Source: Siminovitchia acidinfaciens | GTDB taxonomy: Bacteria > Bacillota > Bacilli > Bacillales > Bacillaceae_C | Reading direction: 5' to 3' | Assembly (NCBI RefSeq): GCF_003605385.1 | Contig: NZ_QYTV02000006.1 | Location: forward strand, 146,271 to 210,270 | Length of the DNA stretch: 64,000 nt | Shown: piece after piece, positions 9,219 to 17,562 of the stretch | How the letters are laid out: each line of letters begins with the position of its first letter | How positions within the stretch are numbered: the stretch's first letter is position 1 | Translations under genes and position numbers: made by a program | The notes under the pieces: generated by a model | Seen by the model: the letters and a program-made list of their open reading frames with translations, nothing else | Told to the model about the DNA's origin: nothing | Database searches by the model: none

Positions 9219-9230
9219 TGTAGCGCTACA
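9219..9230. promoter_or_regulatory. Perfect 12-bp palindrome, candidate activator binding site
   Basis: TGTAGCGCTACA is a perfect palindrome centred about 110 bases upstream of the predicted sigma-54 start site, a normal position for an enhancer-binding protein site. Its use by the activator at 683-2617 is inference. Confidence 0.45.
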
Positions 9231-9266
9231 TATCATTCATTCGAATAGGCACCTATAAACACTAAA

Positions 9267-9293
9267 GACCGTTGGGCTAAATGCCGAACGGTC
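9267..9293 (-). terminator. Terminator of the MOSC gene
   Basis: On the minus strand GACCGTTCGGC pairs with GCCCAACGGTC with one mismatch and a modest T-rich tail follows. It separates the MOSC gene from the acetone promoter region. Confidence 0.65.
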
Positions 9294-9313
9294 GTAAAAT
9301 ATAGTACTGTATC

Positions 9314-9931
9314 TTATTTTAGAAGTTTGTTAAGCCTTTTTCTCATATCTTCTGCAAGCGGATCGATGGCTATTACTCTCTCTATCTCTTTAATATTTTT
9401 CCGGTCATGGAAAAACAAATGATGCAAGTCGCGTACGGAAATGGTCATATCAGGACGGTCGATCAAAGTGATAGCCGAATCTTCTTTCACCATTCCTTCC
9501 TTCAGTACCCGCGCAAAATAACCGGTTTTTCCCGTCCGTATAAATTGCTCAAAAAGCCCCCTGATCCGATTGAAAATATCAACTTTTGCACACGGAATCC
9601 TGCTTTGCGTAATTTGAAGTACCGCATCGCCAATTTGATATACATCCCCGATGCATATATGATCTTCAGGATGTTCGGAAACGGTGATATTTTCCCCAAA
9701 TGCCGGTATATTAAGCTCTTTTCCGGAAAGGGCATTCCATTCCGCATAATGTTCAAAAGGATAAAAACAAACGGCCCTATCATCGCCTCCATGGTTATCA
9801 CGATCTGCCACATTATCGTTTTCAAACCCGGACTTGTAAAGGCTTGCTGCAGGAACCGGCTTTTTTCTGATTCCGGAATTAATAACATTACCGAATGGAT
9901 TTCCCACCAGCTGTGGTCTTCCGATGTTCAA
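9314..9931 (-). CDS. MOSC domain protein (YiiM-like)
   Basis: A protein of 205 residues from TTG 9931, with the GRPQ start, an NHGGDDRAV motif and a cysteine near residue 113 (IPCAKVD) that are typical of MOSC beta-barrel proteins. Members handle sulfur carried by molybdenum cofactor or reduce N-hydroxylated compounds. The good Shine-Dalgarno (AAGGGGG) sits about 21 bases before TTG 9931 but 6 bases before an in-frame ATT at 9946, so the real start may be that ATT (adding MIIKS). Single-gene unit. Exact substrate unknown. Confidence 0.85.
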   Translation of the reverse strand: MNIGRPQLVGNPFGNVINSGIRKKPVPAASLYKSGFENDNVADRDNHGGDDRAVCFYPFEHYAEWNALSGKELNIPAFGENITVSEHPEDHICIGDVYQIGDAVLQITQSRIPCAKVDIFNRIRGLFEQFIRTGKTGYFARVLKEGMVKEDSAITLIDRPDMTISVRDLHHLFFHDRKNIKEIERVIAIDPLAEDMRKRLNKLLK

Positions 9932-10013
9932 TGATTTAATGATAATATGATTCCCCCTTCAAATATATTGGCATTATTATAAGCTATTATACTTAATTTT
10001 CTAAATAAAAAAA

Positions 10014-10028
10014 CCCGGTTTGACCGGG
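10014..10028 (-). terminator. Terminator of the sulfide operon
   Basis: CCCGGT pairs with ACCGGG around a three-base loop, followed on the minus strand by seven T residues. Confidence 0.85.
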
Positions 10029-10048
10029 AAGGAGCGTGTGTCCTTAAA

Positions 10049-11452
10049 TTAATTAATTGCTGCTGCTGTCACTTTTTTCCACAAGGAATATCCTCCCTTT
10101 AGATTCCTGACATCTTTAATTCCTTTTGACTGCAATATACTGGCTGCCATTGCTGATCGAATTCCGGATGCGCAGTAGACAACAGTCATCCTGTCCCGCG
10201 GTACCTCATCAAGCCGATCGGGCAAAGTCCCGAGCATGATATGGGTCGCTTCTGGAATATGACCATTACTCCATTCATCCTGATTTCGGACGTCTATTAC
10301 ACTGACGTTTTTAGGGATATCATGAAGACCCTTCGGCTCCACTTCTCCATATGTTTCAAGTTCAGGATAATTTCTAATAGCTGAAACTACATTCATATAG
10401 CCGGCTATCCGATCAATTCCAATGGAATAAAGGCTAGACAATACATCTTTCACTTTACCTTCTTGTGGCAAAATATATAAAGGCTCGTCATAGTCCACGA
10501 GCCAACCGGCCCACTTTACAAACGACTGATTAAAAGGAATATTTACTGTACCAGGTATATGCCCATTTCTAAATTCAAAGACATTGCGGGTATCTATAAC
10601 CATCCCTTTTTTTAGCCATTTGAACAGATCGGATGGATTATTGGATTTTAAAGGGGCCGGTATGTCTTTAATTAAAGCGGTTCCTAGTTTATTGGCTCTT
10701 TTCATGATTGAGAAATATTTCGGCGGCTCCGGCTGGCCTTTAAGCAAGTCCTTCGTAAATCTGCCTTCATCCGTATATCTTAATGCGGGGTTAAATCTTT
10801 TCTCATAACCTACCGTTGAAGAAGGAATAGCCCCCAATGCTTTTCCACAGGCACTGCCGGCACCGTGTGCAGGCCATACCTGCAAGTAATCCGGCAGCTG
10901 TTTGAAACGTTTAATGGAAGAAAACATGTCTTTGGCACCCTTTTCTGCTGTTCCTTCAAATCCAGCGGCAGTTTCCAACAAATCCGGCCGACCGACGTCG
11001 CCCGCGAAAACAAAGTCTCCCGTAAATACCCCTATCGCTTCATCTGCTCCGCCACCGGTATCGGTTAGCATGAAAGTGATACTTTCAGGTGTATGGCCGG
11101 GTGTATGCATGACCTCAAAGAACAGATGTCCAATGTTAAAAGTGTCACCATCTTTTAATAGCCTATGGTTCACATTGATCAAATTCTCATACTTCCAATT
11201 CGCATTACCTTCGTCCGATAAATACAATTTTGCACCAGTCCTGGCCTCCAATTCCCTGGCCCCCGAGATAAAATCGGCATGAATATGTGTTTCTGCTGCA
11301 GCGGAAATTTCCAGACCGTTGGCTTTCGCAGTTTGAATATATTGATCTATGTTCCTTGAAGGATCGATGACAATGGCTTCTCCCGTCTTTTGACATCCGG
11401 CCAAATAGGAGGCATGTGCGAGATATTCATCGTAAAAATACCTTAATAACAC
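10049..11452 (-). CDS. Metallo-beta-lactamase/rhodanese fusion (CstB-like persulfide dioxygenase-sulfurtransferase)
   Basis: A protein of 467 residues. An MBL-fold domain comes first, with HIHADF metal motif (near residue 58) and a GHTPESI motif. Two rhodanese domains follow; the second has a cysteine in the active loop (CASGIRS), while the first lacks one. This is the layout of enzymes that oxidise glutathione- or low-molecular-weight-thiol persulfide and transfer sulfur. GTG 11452 gives the usual MLLRYFYDE start and lies about 10 bases after AAAGGAAG; a TTG three codons earlier overlaps the DUF1641 stop. The SQR-like gene upstream would supply the persulfide. Confidence 0.85.
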   Translation of the reverse strand: MLLRYFYDEYLAHASYLAGCQKTGEAIVIDPSRNIDQYIQTAKANGLEISAAAETHIHADFISGARELEARTGAKLYLSDEGNANWKYENLINVNHRLLKDGDTFNIGHLFFEVMHTPGHTPESITFMLTDTGGGADEAIGVFTGDFVFAGDVGRPDLLETAAGFEGTAEKGAKDMFSSIKRFKQLPDYLQVWPAHGAGSACGKALGAIPSSTVGYEKRFNPALRYTDEGRFTKDLLKGQPEPPKYFSIMKRANKLGTALIKDIPAPLKSNNPSDLFKWLKKGMVIDTRNVFEFRNGHIPGTVNIPFNQSFVKWAGWLVDYDEPLYILPQEGKVKDVLSSLYSIGIDRIAGYMNVVSAIRNYPELETYGEVEPKGLHDIPKNVSVIDVRNQDEWSNGHIPEATHIMLGTLPDRLDEVPRDRMTVVYCASGIRSAMAASILQSKGIKDVRNLKGGYSLWKKVTAAAIN

Positions 11453-11457
11453 TCCTG

Positions 11458-12021
11458 TCAATCTTCCTTTCTTTTTTCCTTATTTGGAACTGCATTTATG
11501 AATGCCTGAACATAGGATAAGACTCTCTGTACTTGGGGTTCTTTCATCCATTTCATTACAGTGAATAATGTAATTTGGCGCCTGTTTTTTTCTGCATCGA
11601 TTTTTATCGTTTCCCAAACCTGCTTACTGGTGGAAATTCGTTCTTTGAGCGGTTGCAGATGACCTTCTGCCTGTTCAATCAGATAGCGCATGGATTTTTC
11701 ATCCTTCGTGACTTCTTCCATGAAAAGGGCGACGTGCTCAAATTTCTCCGTTGCGTGTAATAAAAAAGGAAGTTTTTCAAGCAAGTGCAGACCCGTTTCA
11801 AGTGTATTTACATCAATATTAGTATGATCAATCTTCATTTTTAATTTTTCCATCGCCGATTCATCTTCCAATACTGCTTCCACTGTTGTTAATAGTTGAT
11901 CCAATTTATCCACCTTTTCAACGATGCCGGGCAATCGATCAAGCAGCCTCTCTAATGAATCCGTTGTTTCCGGGTTATTCAGCTTTTCTATCAGATTTTT
12001 ATTTTCCAAGGCTGTTTCCAT
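11458..12021 (-). CDS. DUF1641 protein
   Basis: A protein of 187 residues rich in charged helices, without signal peptide or membrane segment, of the DUF1641 type found beside SQR-like flavoproteins and formate dehydrogenase-like genes in Bacilli (YrhD-like). Start ATG 12021 follows GGAGGTGGG. It sits 12 bases after the SQR-like gene and touches the MBL-rhodanese gene, so it belongs to the same operon. Molecular role unknown; a scaffold or membrane-anchoring partner of the oxidoreductase would fit the neighbours. Confidence 0.75.
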   Translation of the reverse strand: METALENKNLIEKLNNPETTDSLERLLDRLPGIVEKVDKLDQLLTTVEAVLEDESAMEKLKMKIDHTNIDVNTLETGLHLLEKLPFLLHATEKFEHVALFMEEVTKDEKSMRYLIEQAEGHLQPLKERISTSKQVWETIKIDAEKNRRQITLFTVMKWMKEPQVQRVLSYVQAFINAVPNKEKRKED

Positions 12022-12033
12022 TTATCCCACCTC

Positions 12034-13227
12034 CTACATGGTCCCCTTAAGCATCCCATTCCAATAAATAATCGGGAGTAAGTCCTTTTTCATGATGTAC
12101 ATACTCCGCCGTTCCTTTGCTTGATTGACCGGGAATGATTCAGTAGGTTCTTTTTCATAATTGAATTCGGCCAATATTAACGTGTTATACCCCGTTACAA
12201 GCGGGCAGGAGCTGTACCCGTCATACTTGGCGCCAGGTGCTTCACCCTTCATTAATGATAAAATATTTTTAGCTACAACAGGGTATTGCTTACGGATAGC
12301 TGCACCTGTCTTGGAGGTCGGTAAATTGGAGCAATCGCCCAATGAAAAAACATTTTCATATTTTTGATGCTGCAGCGTATGAGGATGAACATCGACCCAT
12401 CCGAAGTCATCTGCGAGAGAGCTATTTCTTATAAAGGCAGGCGCCCGCATTGGCGGCGTTACATGGAGCATGTCATATTCGACAGTTGTCTTTTCTTTTG
12501 TTTCGATTTGTTCAAAGATTGCTTCCTTCTGTTCTCCTCTTACTTCTATTAAATTGTGTTTGAATCGAGCATCAATTTTTTTCCGTTCCAAAACCTTTTC
12601 CAATGCTAGACGATATTTGGTAACATCAAATATCGCTGGATTGCCCGAGCCAAAAGTAATTTTTGTTTTGTCCCTAATACCAGTCCTGCAAAAATGATCT
12701 TCAGCCAAATACATGATTTTCTGAGGAGCGCCACCGCACTTAATAGGTGTAGCCGGATGCGTAAAAACTGCGTTTCCACCTTTGAAGTTCCTAATCGTAT
12801 CCCATGTGTAATCTGTGTACTGATATGAGTAATTACTGCACACCCCGTTTTTTCCAATGGTTTCTGTAAGTCCTTTTATTCCATCCCAATGAACCTCTAT
12901 TCCTGCAGCAACAATCAAATACTCATATTCCAGCCTGCGTCCATCAGACAATTGGATATGATTTTCTTCGGGTTCAAAAGATGCGACAGCAGCCTTGATC
13001 CAATCGGCCCCTTCCGGAATCAATTCTTTCATACTTCTTTCAGTCTCTTCCTTTTTGGCTTCTCCGCCACCTACCAATGTCCAAAGCGGCTGGTAGTAAT
13101 GTTTTTCTGCGGGATCAATAATAACAATATCTCCCGCAAGTGATCTCAGATCTTTTAATAGCCTGGCAGCTGTACTGATTCCCGCCGTTCCTCCCCCAAT
13201 AATGGCAATCCGATAATTTTTATCCAT
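12034..13227 (-). CDS. FAD-dependent sulfide:quinone oxidoreductase-like protein
   Basis: A 397-residue flavoprotein. The N-terminal GGGTAGIS dinucleotide motif binds FAD, an HPATPIKCGG segment holds a conserved cysteine, and LGDCSNLPTSKTGAA near the end is the second FAD motif. These are features of the eukaryote-like (SQRDL-type) sulfide:quinone oxidoreductases. It would oxidise sulfide at the membrane, pass electrons to menaquinone and form persulfide for the CstB-like enzyme encoded downstream. ATG start behind GGAGGG. First gene of the three-gene operon. Confidence 0.85.
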   Translation of the reverse strand: MDKNYRIAIIGGGTAGISTAARLLKDLRSLAGDIVIIDPAEKHYYQPLWTLVGGGEAKKEETERSMKELIPEGADWIKAAVASFEPEENHIQLSDGRRLEYEYLIVAAGIEVHWDGIKGLTETIGKNGVCSNYSYQYTDYTWDTIRNFKGGNAVFTHPATPIKCGGAPQKIMYLAEDHFCRTGIRDKTKITFGSGNPAIFDVTKYRLALEKVLERKKIDARFKHNLIEVRGEQKEAIFEQIETKEKTTVEYDMLHVTPPMRAPAFIRNSSLADDFGWVDVHPHTLQHQKYENVFSLGDCSNLPTSKTGAAIRKQYPVVAKNILSLMKGEAPGAKYDGYSSCPLVTGYNTLILAEFNYEKEPTESFPVNQAKERRSMYIMKKDLLPIIYWNGMLKGTM

Positions 13228-13385
13228 GTTTATTGCCCTCCATCAACCTTTATATGAAAGAATTTGAATACTATGGAGCAAGAGCAAGCTCGTCTTTATG
13301 ATTATAGTAGTGGTTGGGGGCATTTATGCTTCTTGACGGTTGATTTCTAAGTGAAAAGGGGTTATTAGAAAAGTGTTGGCGTCTG

Positions 13386-13556
13386 GCCGCCTCAGACCGC
13401 GACATCCTGTCACTTCGGTGGCACTAGCGCGTCCTGCGCGTCGCCGCCTCAATCCGCGACATCCTGTCACTGCGGTAGCACTAGCACGTCCTCCACGTCG
13501 TCGACTCAGGGCGCGACGCCCTACCACTTCACTGGCACCAGGACGTCCTGTACGTC
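13386..13556. repeat. Three tandem 57-bp intergenic repeats
   Basis: Copies occupy 13386-13442, 13443-13499 and 13500-13556. Each runs from a GCCGCCTCA-like start through CGACATCCTGTCAC and GGCACTAG to a CGTC end; the third is most diverged. The unit is much richer in G+C than its surroundings. Since 57 is a multiple of three, open frames cross it on both strands, but they are low-complexity Arg/Pro/Ala strings with no ribosome site. Related units occur at 20632-20733 and 56900-56945. The rest of the gap 13228-13677 holds only terminator and flanks. Confidence 0.85.
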
Positions 13557-13631
13557 GGAGCTAGGCACAGCTCATCCTTGTTCAAGAGAAAAACTTCGGT
13601 ATATTTTTTTACTTTCTTTTACTTGTGCATA

Positions 13632-13678
13632 AAAAAACCATATGCGATACGCTGTTAGCGTGATCGAATATGGTTTTT
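13632..13678. terminator. Bidirectional terminator of the LysE-family gene
   Basis: A long stem (AAAAAACCATAT with ATATGGTTTTTT, plus an inner ACGCT/AGCGT helix) overlaps the stop codon of the minus-strand exporter gene. Confidence 0.85.
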
Positions 13679-14304
13679 TATCGTTGCTGAAAAGCTACTT
13701 TTACACCTAGCCAAATATAGATCAACCCTGCAAATTTTCCGCTCCACTTTCCAAGATTGGTGGTTCGCTTCATCAAACGTCCAATAGGGCGAATGCTGAT
13801 GACTATCATGGATGTGTAAAGACAGCTCATGACTACAAATATGAATCCCAACAATAAGAATTGAACAATAGCTGGACCCTTTTCGGGATGGATGAACTGA
13901 GGCAGAAAAGCCAGAAAGAAAATGGCTGTTTTTGGATTCAATACTTCCGCCAATATGGCTTGGCTGTATGATTGAAGGCTGGGTGCCTTTGAGACGGATG
14001 CAATATTCTGCTTATTCGTCCTTTCGACAATCGCTTTTATCCCCATATAAATCAAGTAAATAGCCCCTGCATATTTAACGAGGTTAAAAGCAGTTGCAGA
14101 GGTCATCAAGATGGCAGACAGCCCTAATGCCGCAAACAATGTATGTATAAAATCTCCGGTTGCAATTCCGAGACCCGTTAGAATTCCTGTTTTCCTTCCG
14201 CCTTGAATTGTTCTGGAAACAGTTAAAAGAACTGCAGGACCAGGTACCAGAAACAAACCTATCACTACCAATATAAATGTTCCTAATGTAGATAACTCTA
14301 ACAT
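13678..14304 (-). CDS. LysE/RhtB family amino-acid exporter
   Basis: A 208-residue membrane protein with about six hydrophobic segments and the N-terminal FLVPGPAVLLTVSRT signature of LysE/RhtB translocators. It should export an amino acid or derivative by proton exchange; the substrate cannot be read from the sequence. ATG 14304 follows AGGAGTGATGAG. Single gene with its own terminator. Confidence 0.88.
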   Translation of the reverse strand: MLELSTLGTFILVVIGLFLVPGPAVLLTVSRTIQGGRKTGILTGLGIATGDFIHTLFAALGLSAILMTSATAFNLVKYAGAIYLIYMGIKAIVERTNKQNIASVSKAPSLQSYSQAILAEVLNPKTAIFFLAFLPQFIHPEKGPAIVQFLLLGFIFVVMSCLYTSMIVISIRPIGRLMKRTTNLGKWSGKFAGLIYIWLGVKVAFQQR

Positions 14305-14731
14305 CTCATCACTCCTGTCTCTTAACTACACTACTAACATTATATCCTTCATTATTTTTTGTGGGAAATGCAAGCTGCTTAATGCTAACTAATATAACCA
14401 GGTCTTAATATCAATAGCCCTCCTATTATCAGGTAATACATTCTGGTGATAAAACCAAAGAAATTCCTTTGATCTAGCTGCAATTGATCAAGCGAAAGCC
14501 AGCTTCTAATCACAATTAGAACCATCGTTAGGACAATATAGTATCTGTTCAGGGATACGTTATATTAATATACCATTAAGGTTTTTTCATATAAAAAGTG
14601 AACTCGCGAAGAAAATCAACTACTTGTTCAACTTTTCACAACTTTATCATAAACCCGCTAACAAATTGCCACATTAATAGTCGTTCAATATTGGTAATCA
14701 AGGGTAATATAAAATCAGGGAGGTTTAACTG
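14305..14731. other. Non-coding upstream region of the LysE and cyd genes
   Basis: No gene is seen on either strand. It should hold the divergent promoters of the exporter and the cytochrome bd genes. A TAATAT hexamer near 14706 is a possible cyd -10 box, and a Rex-like site lies at 14624-14641. The middle part (14400-14560) shows nothing recognisable. Confidence 0.5.
14624..14641. promoter_or_regulatory. Rex-like operator upstream of cydAB
   Basis: TTGTTCAACTTTTCACAA has the right half exactly as in the Rex consensus (TTGTGAA-N4-TTCACAA) and two mismatches in the left half. Rex represses cyd genes in Bacillus when NADH is low, so the site makes sense, but binding is inferred. Confidence 0.5.
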
Positions 14732-14827
14732 ATGTATAAAAAACATGAGCGGATATTGATGGTACTTGCTTTTGGCGTGGCAGCCATTATGCTTTTATCC
14801 ATGCTTGGACGTATTTTTGGAAGTTGA
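14732..14827 (+). CDS. 31-residue single-span membrane microprotein before cydA
   Basis: Starts MYKKHERIL and continues into one hydrophobic segment (about residues 8-25) ending RIFGS. A strong GGGAGG site precedes the ATG, and cydA begins 18 bases after the stop. No family is recognised. Its place as first gene of the cyd operon suggests a small oxidase subunit or assembly helper, in addition to the CydS-like protein at the far end. Positive charges at the N terminus predict that this end faces the cytoplasm. Confidence 0.7.
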   Translation: MYKKHERILMVLAFGVAAIMLLSMLGRIFGS

Positions 14828-14845
14828 TGAAAGGGTGAAAGTTTA

Positions 14846-16192
14846 ATGTTCAATGGAGATTCTTTGTTTTATAGCCGGTTATTGACCGAACTTACCCTCT
14901 CTTTTCATATTATTTATGCCACAATCGGAGTCGGCGTTCCACTGATGATTATGATCGCGCAATGGGTCGGCATCAGAAAAAATGACGAGCACTATATTTT
15001 ATTGGCAAGAAGGTGGGCTCGCGGCTTCGTCATTACGGTTGCGGTCGGCGTTGTTACTGGAACAGCTATCGGATTGCAATTATCGCTATTGTGGCCAAAC
15101 TTTATGGAATTAGCGGGTAATGTCATTGCCTTACCTCTTTTCATGGAAACTTTCGCCTTTTTCTTTGAGGCAATTTTCCTGGGAATTTATTTGTACACAT
15201 GGGATCGCTTTAAAGATCAGCGCAAACATTTAATGTTGCTGATACCTGTAGCGATTGGAGCAGCTTTTTCCGCTGTTTTTATTACGATTGTCAATGCTTT
15301 TATGAATGCACCTCAAGGTTTCGACATTGTGAATGGGGAACTGGTAAATATCAATCCGTTAATCGCCATGTTCAATCCAGCTATGCCTACAAAAGTGGCG
15401 CATGTTGTCGCAAGTGCATTTATGACTTCTGCTTTTGTTTTAGCATCAATTGCCGGCTTTAGGCTTTTAAAAGGTTCGAACCATATTTATCATAAAAAAG
15501 CATTATATCTGACAATGAAAATTGGATTGATTTTCTCTATTGCCACAGCTATCATCGGCGATTTTTCAGGAAAATATTTAGCTGAATATCAACCTGAAAA
15601 ATTAGCGGCTGCAGAATGGCATTTTGAGACTGAAGAAGCAGCTCCGTTAATTTTATATGGTACTTTAAACGATGGGGAAGTAAAATATGCAATAAAGATT
15701 CCATATGCCCTAAGTATTCTGGCTCATAATTTACCTAAGAGTGAGGTAATTGGTCTAGATCAATTCCCGGAGGACGAAATTCCCCCTCTTTATATACACT
15801 ACCTTTTTGATATTATGGTAACCATTGGGATGTGGATGACATTTCTTTCCTTCATCTACTGGCTGGGTGCCAAGTGGGGCAGAGCATTTGTCAATACGAA
15901 ATGGTTCCGCTGGCTTATCGTTCTTGGAGGGCCCCTCTCGATCATAGCCATTGAAATGGGATGGTGGATGGCCGAAGTTGGCAGACAGCCATGGGTGCTA
16001 CGAGGCATTATGCGGACTTCCGATGCGGCTACCTCAAGTGGCCAGGTGGATATCATGCTGATTTTATTTGCAGGTCTTTATGCCATCCTTGCCGTAGGTA
16101 GTGTTGTTGTGCTGAGCAGGATGTTCAAAAGCAATCCAGTTGAACGCGAGCTTGAAGAGCGGAATGCAGAAAAGGGCGGTGTCGTTCAATGA
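14846..16192 (+). CDS. cydA: Cytochrome bd-type quinol oxidase subunit I
   Basis: A 448-residue, nine-helix membrane subunit. Histidine 21 (SFHIIYA) is positioned like the heme ligand, the glutamate-containing METFAFFFE helix follows, and the QPEKLAAAEW motif marks the quinol (Q) loop. The Q loop is the short form typical of Bacillus enzymes. With CydB it reduces oxygen to water using menaquinol under low oxygen. RBS AAAGGGTG; stop overlaps cydB by four bases. It resembles the YthA/YthB branch of Bacillus as well as CydA; the two cannot be separated by eye. Confidence 0.92.
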   Translation: MFNGDSLFYSRLLTELTLSFHIIYATIGVGVPLMIMIAQWVGIRKNDEHYILLARRWARGFVITVAVGVVTGTAIGLQLSLLWPNFMELAGNVIALPLFMETFAFFFEAIFLGIYLYTWDRFKDQRKHLMLLIPVAIGAAFSAVFITIVNAFMNAPQGFDIVNGELVNINPLIAMFNPAMPTKVAHVVASAFMTSAFVLASIAGFRLLKGSNHIYHKKALYLTMKIGLIFSIATAIIGDFSGKYLAEYQPEKLAAAEWHFETEEAAPLILYGTLNDGEVKYAIKIPYALSILAHNLPKSEVIGLDQFPEDEIPPLYIHYLFDIMVTIGMWMTFLSFIYWLGAKWGRAFVNTKWFRWLIVLGGPLSIIAIEMGWWMAEVGRQPWVLRGIMRTSDAATSSGQVDIMLILFAGLYAILAVGSVVVLSRMFKSNPVERELEERNAEKGGVVQ

Positions 16193-17211
16193 ATTTAGAA
16201 ATTTTGGGAATCATGGTGTTATGGACATTTTTGTTTGGCTATGTCATTGTCGCCTCAGTGGATTTTGGGGCAGGTTTTTTTAATGCATATAGTTTTTTTG
16301 CAGGTAAACAACATATTCTGACGAATATCATTCAGCGATACCTCTCACCTGTTTGGGAAGTAACAAACGTGTTCCTTGTTTTCTTTTTCGTCGGCATCGT
16401 CGGATTCTTTCCAAAAACTGCATTTTACTATGGAACAATCCTTCTTGTGCCTGTCAGTATCGCAATTTTATTATTAGCAATCCGGGGATCTTACTATGCT
16501 TTTGAAACATATGGGTCTAGAGGCCATAAGGGATATTCACTCATGTATGGCCTATCTGGATTATTCCTCCCCGCCTCTTTGTCAATTGTATTGACGATTT
16601 CAGAGGGAGGATTCGTTTCAATTGTTGACGGGAATCCCGTTCTTGATTACTGGGCGCTCTTTTCAAGCCCATTGACATGGAGTATTGTTGTATTAAGCAT
16701 AACTGCTGTATTGTATATTTCTGCTGTATTTTTGACATGGTATGCCAATAAAGCGAATGATAAAAAGGCAACCGAATTAATGCGGAAATATGCGCTCATT
16801 TGGGCGTTGCCGCTCATCATCACTGCGTCGGGGATAATTGTGGAACTGCGCGCCCATAATCCTGAACACTTTGCCAACTTAGTCAATCTATGGTGGATGT
16901 TCGCTTTATCATTCCTACTGTTTTTAGGTACTGTGTGGTTCATATGGAAAAGGAAGAACTACGGAAGAGCCTTTGGTTTGTTGACCGGACAATTTGCCCT
17001 TGCGTTTTTCGGGTACGGAATATCACATTATCCATATTTGCTCTATCCGCATTTGACGATCTACGACAGCTTTACGAATGAAATGATGGCAATATCACTT
17101 GTGATTGCCTTCATTGCGGGTTTGGGATTATTGATTCCTTCCTTGTATCTATTATTGCGGTTATTCCTTTTCAATAAGGATTACGTTACGGGCAAGTCAG
17201 ATCCATATTAA
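16189..17211 (+). CDS. cydB: Cytochrome bd-type quinol oxidase subunit II
   Basis: A 340-residue integral membrane protein with eight to nine hydrophobic helices and the N-terminal VASVDFGAGF motif of CydB/YthB. It forms the heterodimer with subunit I that houses the oxidase. ATG overlaps the cydA stop as ATGA, so translation is coupled. The CydS-like gene follows after 17 bases. No transporter genes cydCD are nearby. Confidence 0.92.
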   Translation: MNLEILGIMVLWTFLFGYVIVASVDFGAGFFNAYSFFAGKQHILTNIIQRYLSPVWEVTNVFLVFFFVGIVGFFPKTAFYYGTILLVPVSIAILLLAIRGSYYAFETYGSRGHKGYSLMYGLSGLFLPASLSIVLTISEGGFVSIVDGNPVLDYWALFSSPLTWSIVVLSITAVLYISAVFLTWYANKANDKKATELMRKYALIWALPLIITASGIIVELRAHNPEHFANLVNLWWMFALSFLLFLGTVWFIWKRKNYGRAFGLLTGQFALAFFGYGISHYPYLLYPHLTIYDSFTNEMMAISLVIAFIAGLGLLIPSLYLLLRLFLFNKDYVTGKSDPY

Positions 17212-17228
17212 TTAAAGGAGGAATCCAG

Positions 17229-17333
17229 ATGCATAATTTCTTGATTTTTTATGCCCCATTTATTGTCTTAGTGGGTGCTATCGCAATTGCTTTTTGGGCT
17301 GCTCCAAAAGACCGGGCAGTTACCAAAAAGTGA
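17229..17333 (+). CDS. cydS: Small bd oxidase subunit CydS-like
   Basis: A 34-residue single-span protein that begins MHNFLIFYAPF and ends in a charged tail. This pattern is close to CydS of the Geobacillus bd oxidase, a 33-residue helix bound to CydA. Perfect AAAGGAGG lies 7 bases before ATG. It ends the operon, 7 bases before a strong terminator. The match is recalled from the published subunit and not aligned. Confidence 0.85.
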   Translation: MHNFLIFYAPFIVLVGAIAIAFWAAPKDRAVTKK

Positions 17334-17339
17334 ATAAAA

Positions 17340-17370
17340 ATCCTGATCAGTATCGATCAGGATCTTTTTA
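17340..17370 (+). terminator. Terminator of the cyd operon
   Basis: ATCCTGATC pairs perfectly with GATCAGGAT around a six-base loop, followed by CTTTTTA. Confidence 0.9.
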
Positions 17371-17562
17371 TTGCTTCAAAGAAGTTTTTTAGTCGAATTA
17401 TGATCGGATGTCCTAGTGCAGTTGAAGCTCAGGACGGGATGCTTTGAGGCCGGCGCATTTCATTTTTCTTAACTGATATGACAATGAAACAGACTCTCAC
17501 ATTTCCGTTCCGTCAGGAATAGGTATAATATTAACCCAATTGTTGCTGTGGAGTGAGAAAAA

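Noticed and set aside
13324-13564. Open frames on both strands across the tandem repeats
   Set aside because: They follow from a 57-base period free of stops; composition is Arg/Pro/Ala-rich, there is no ribosome site and both strands look the same.
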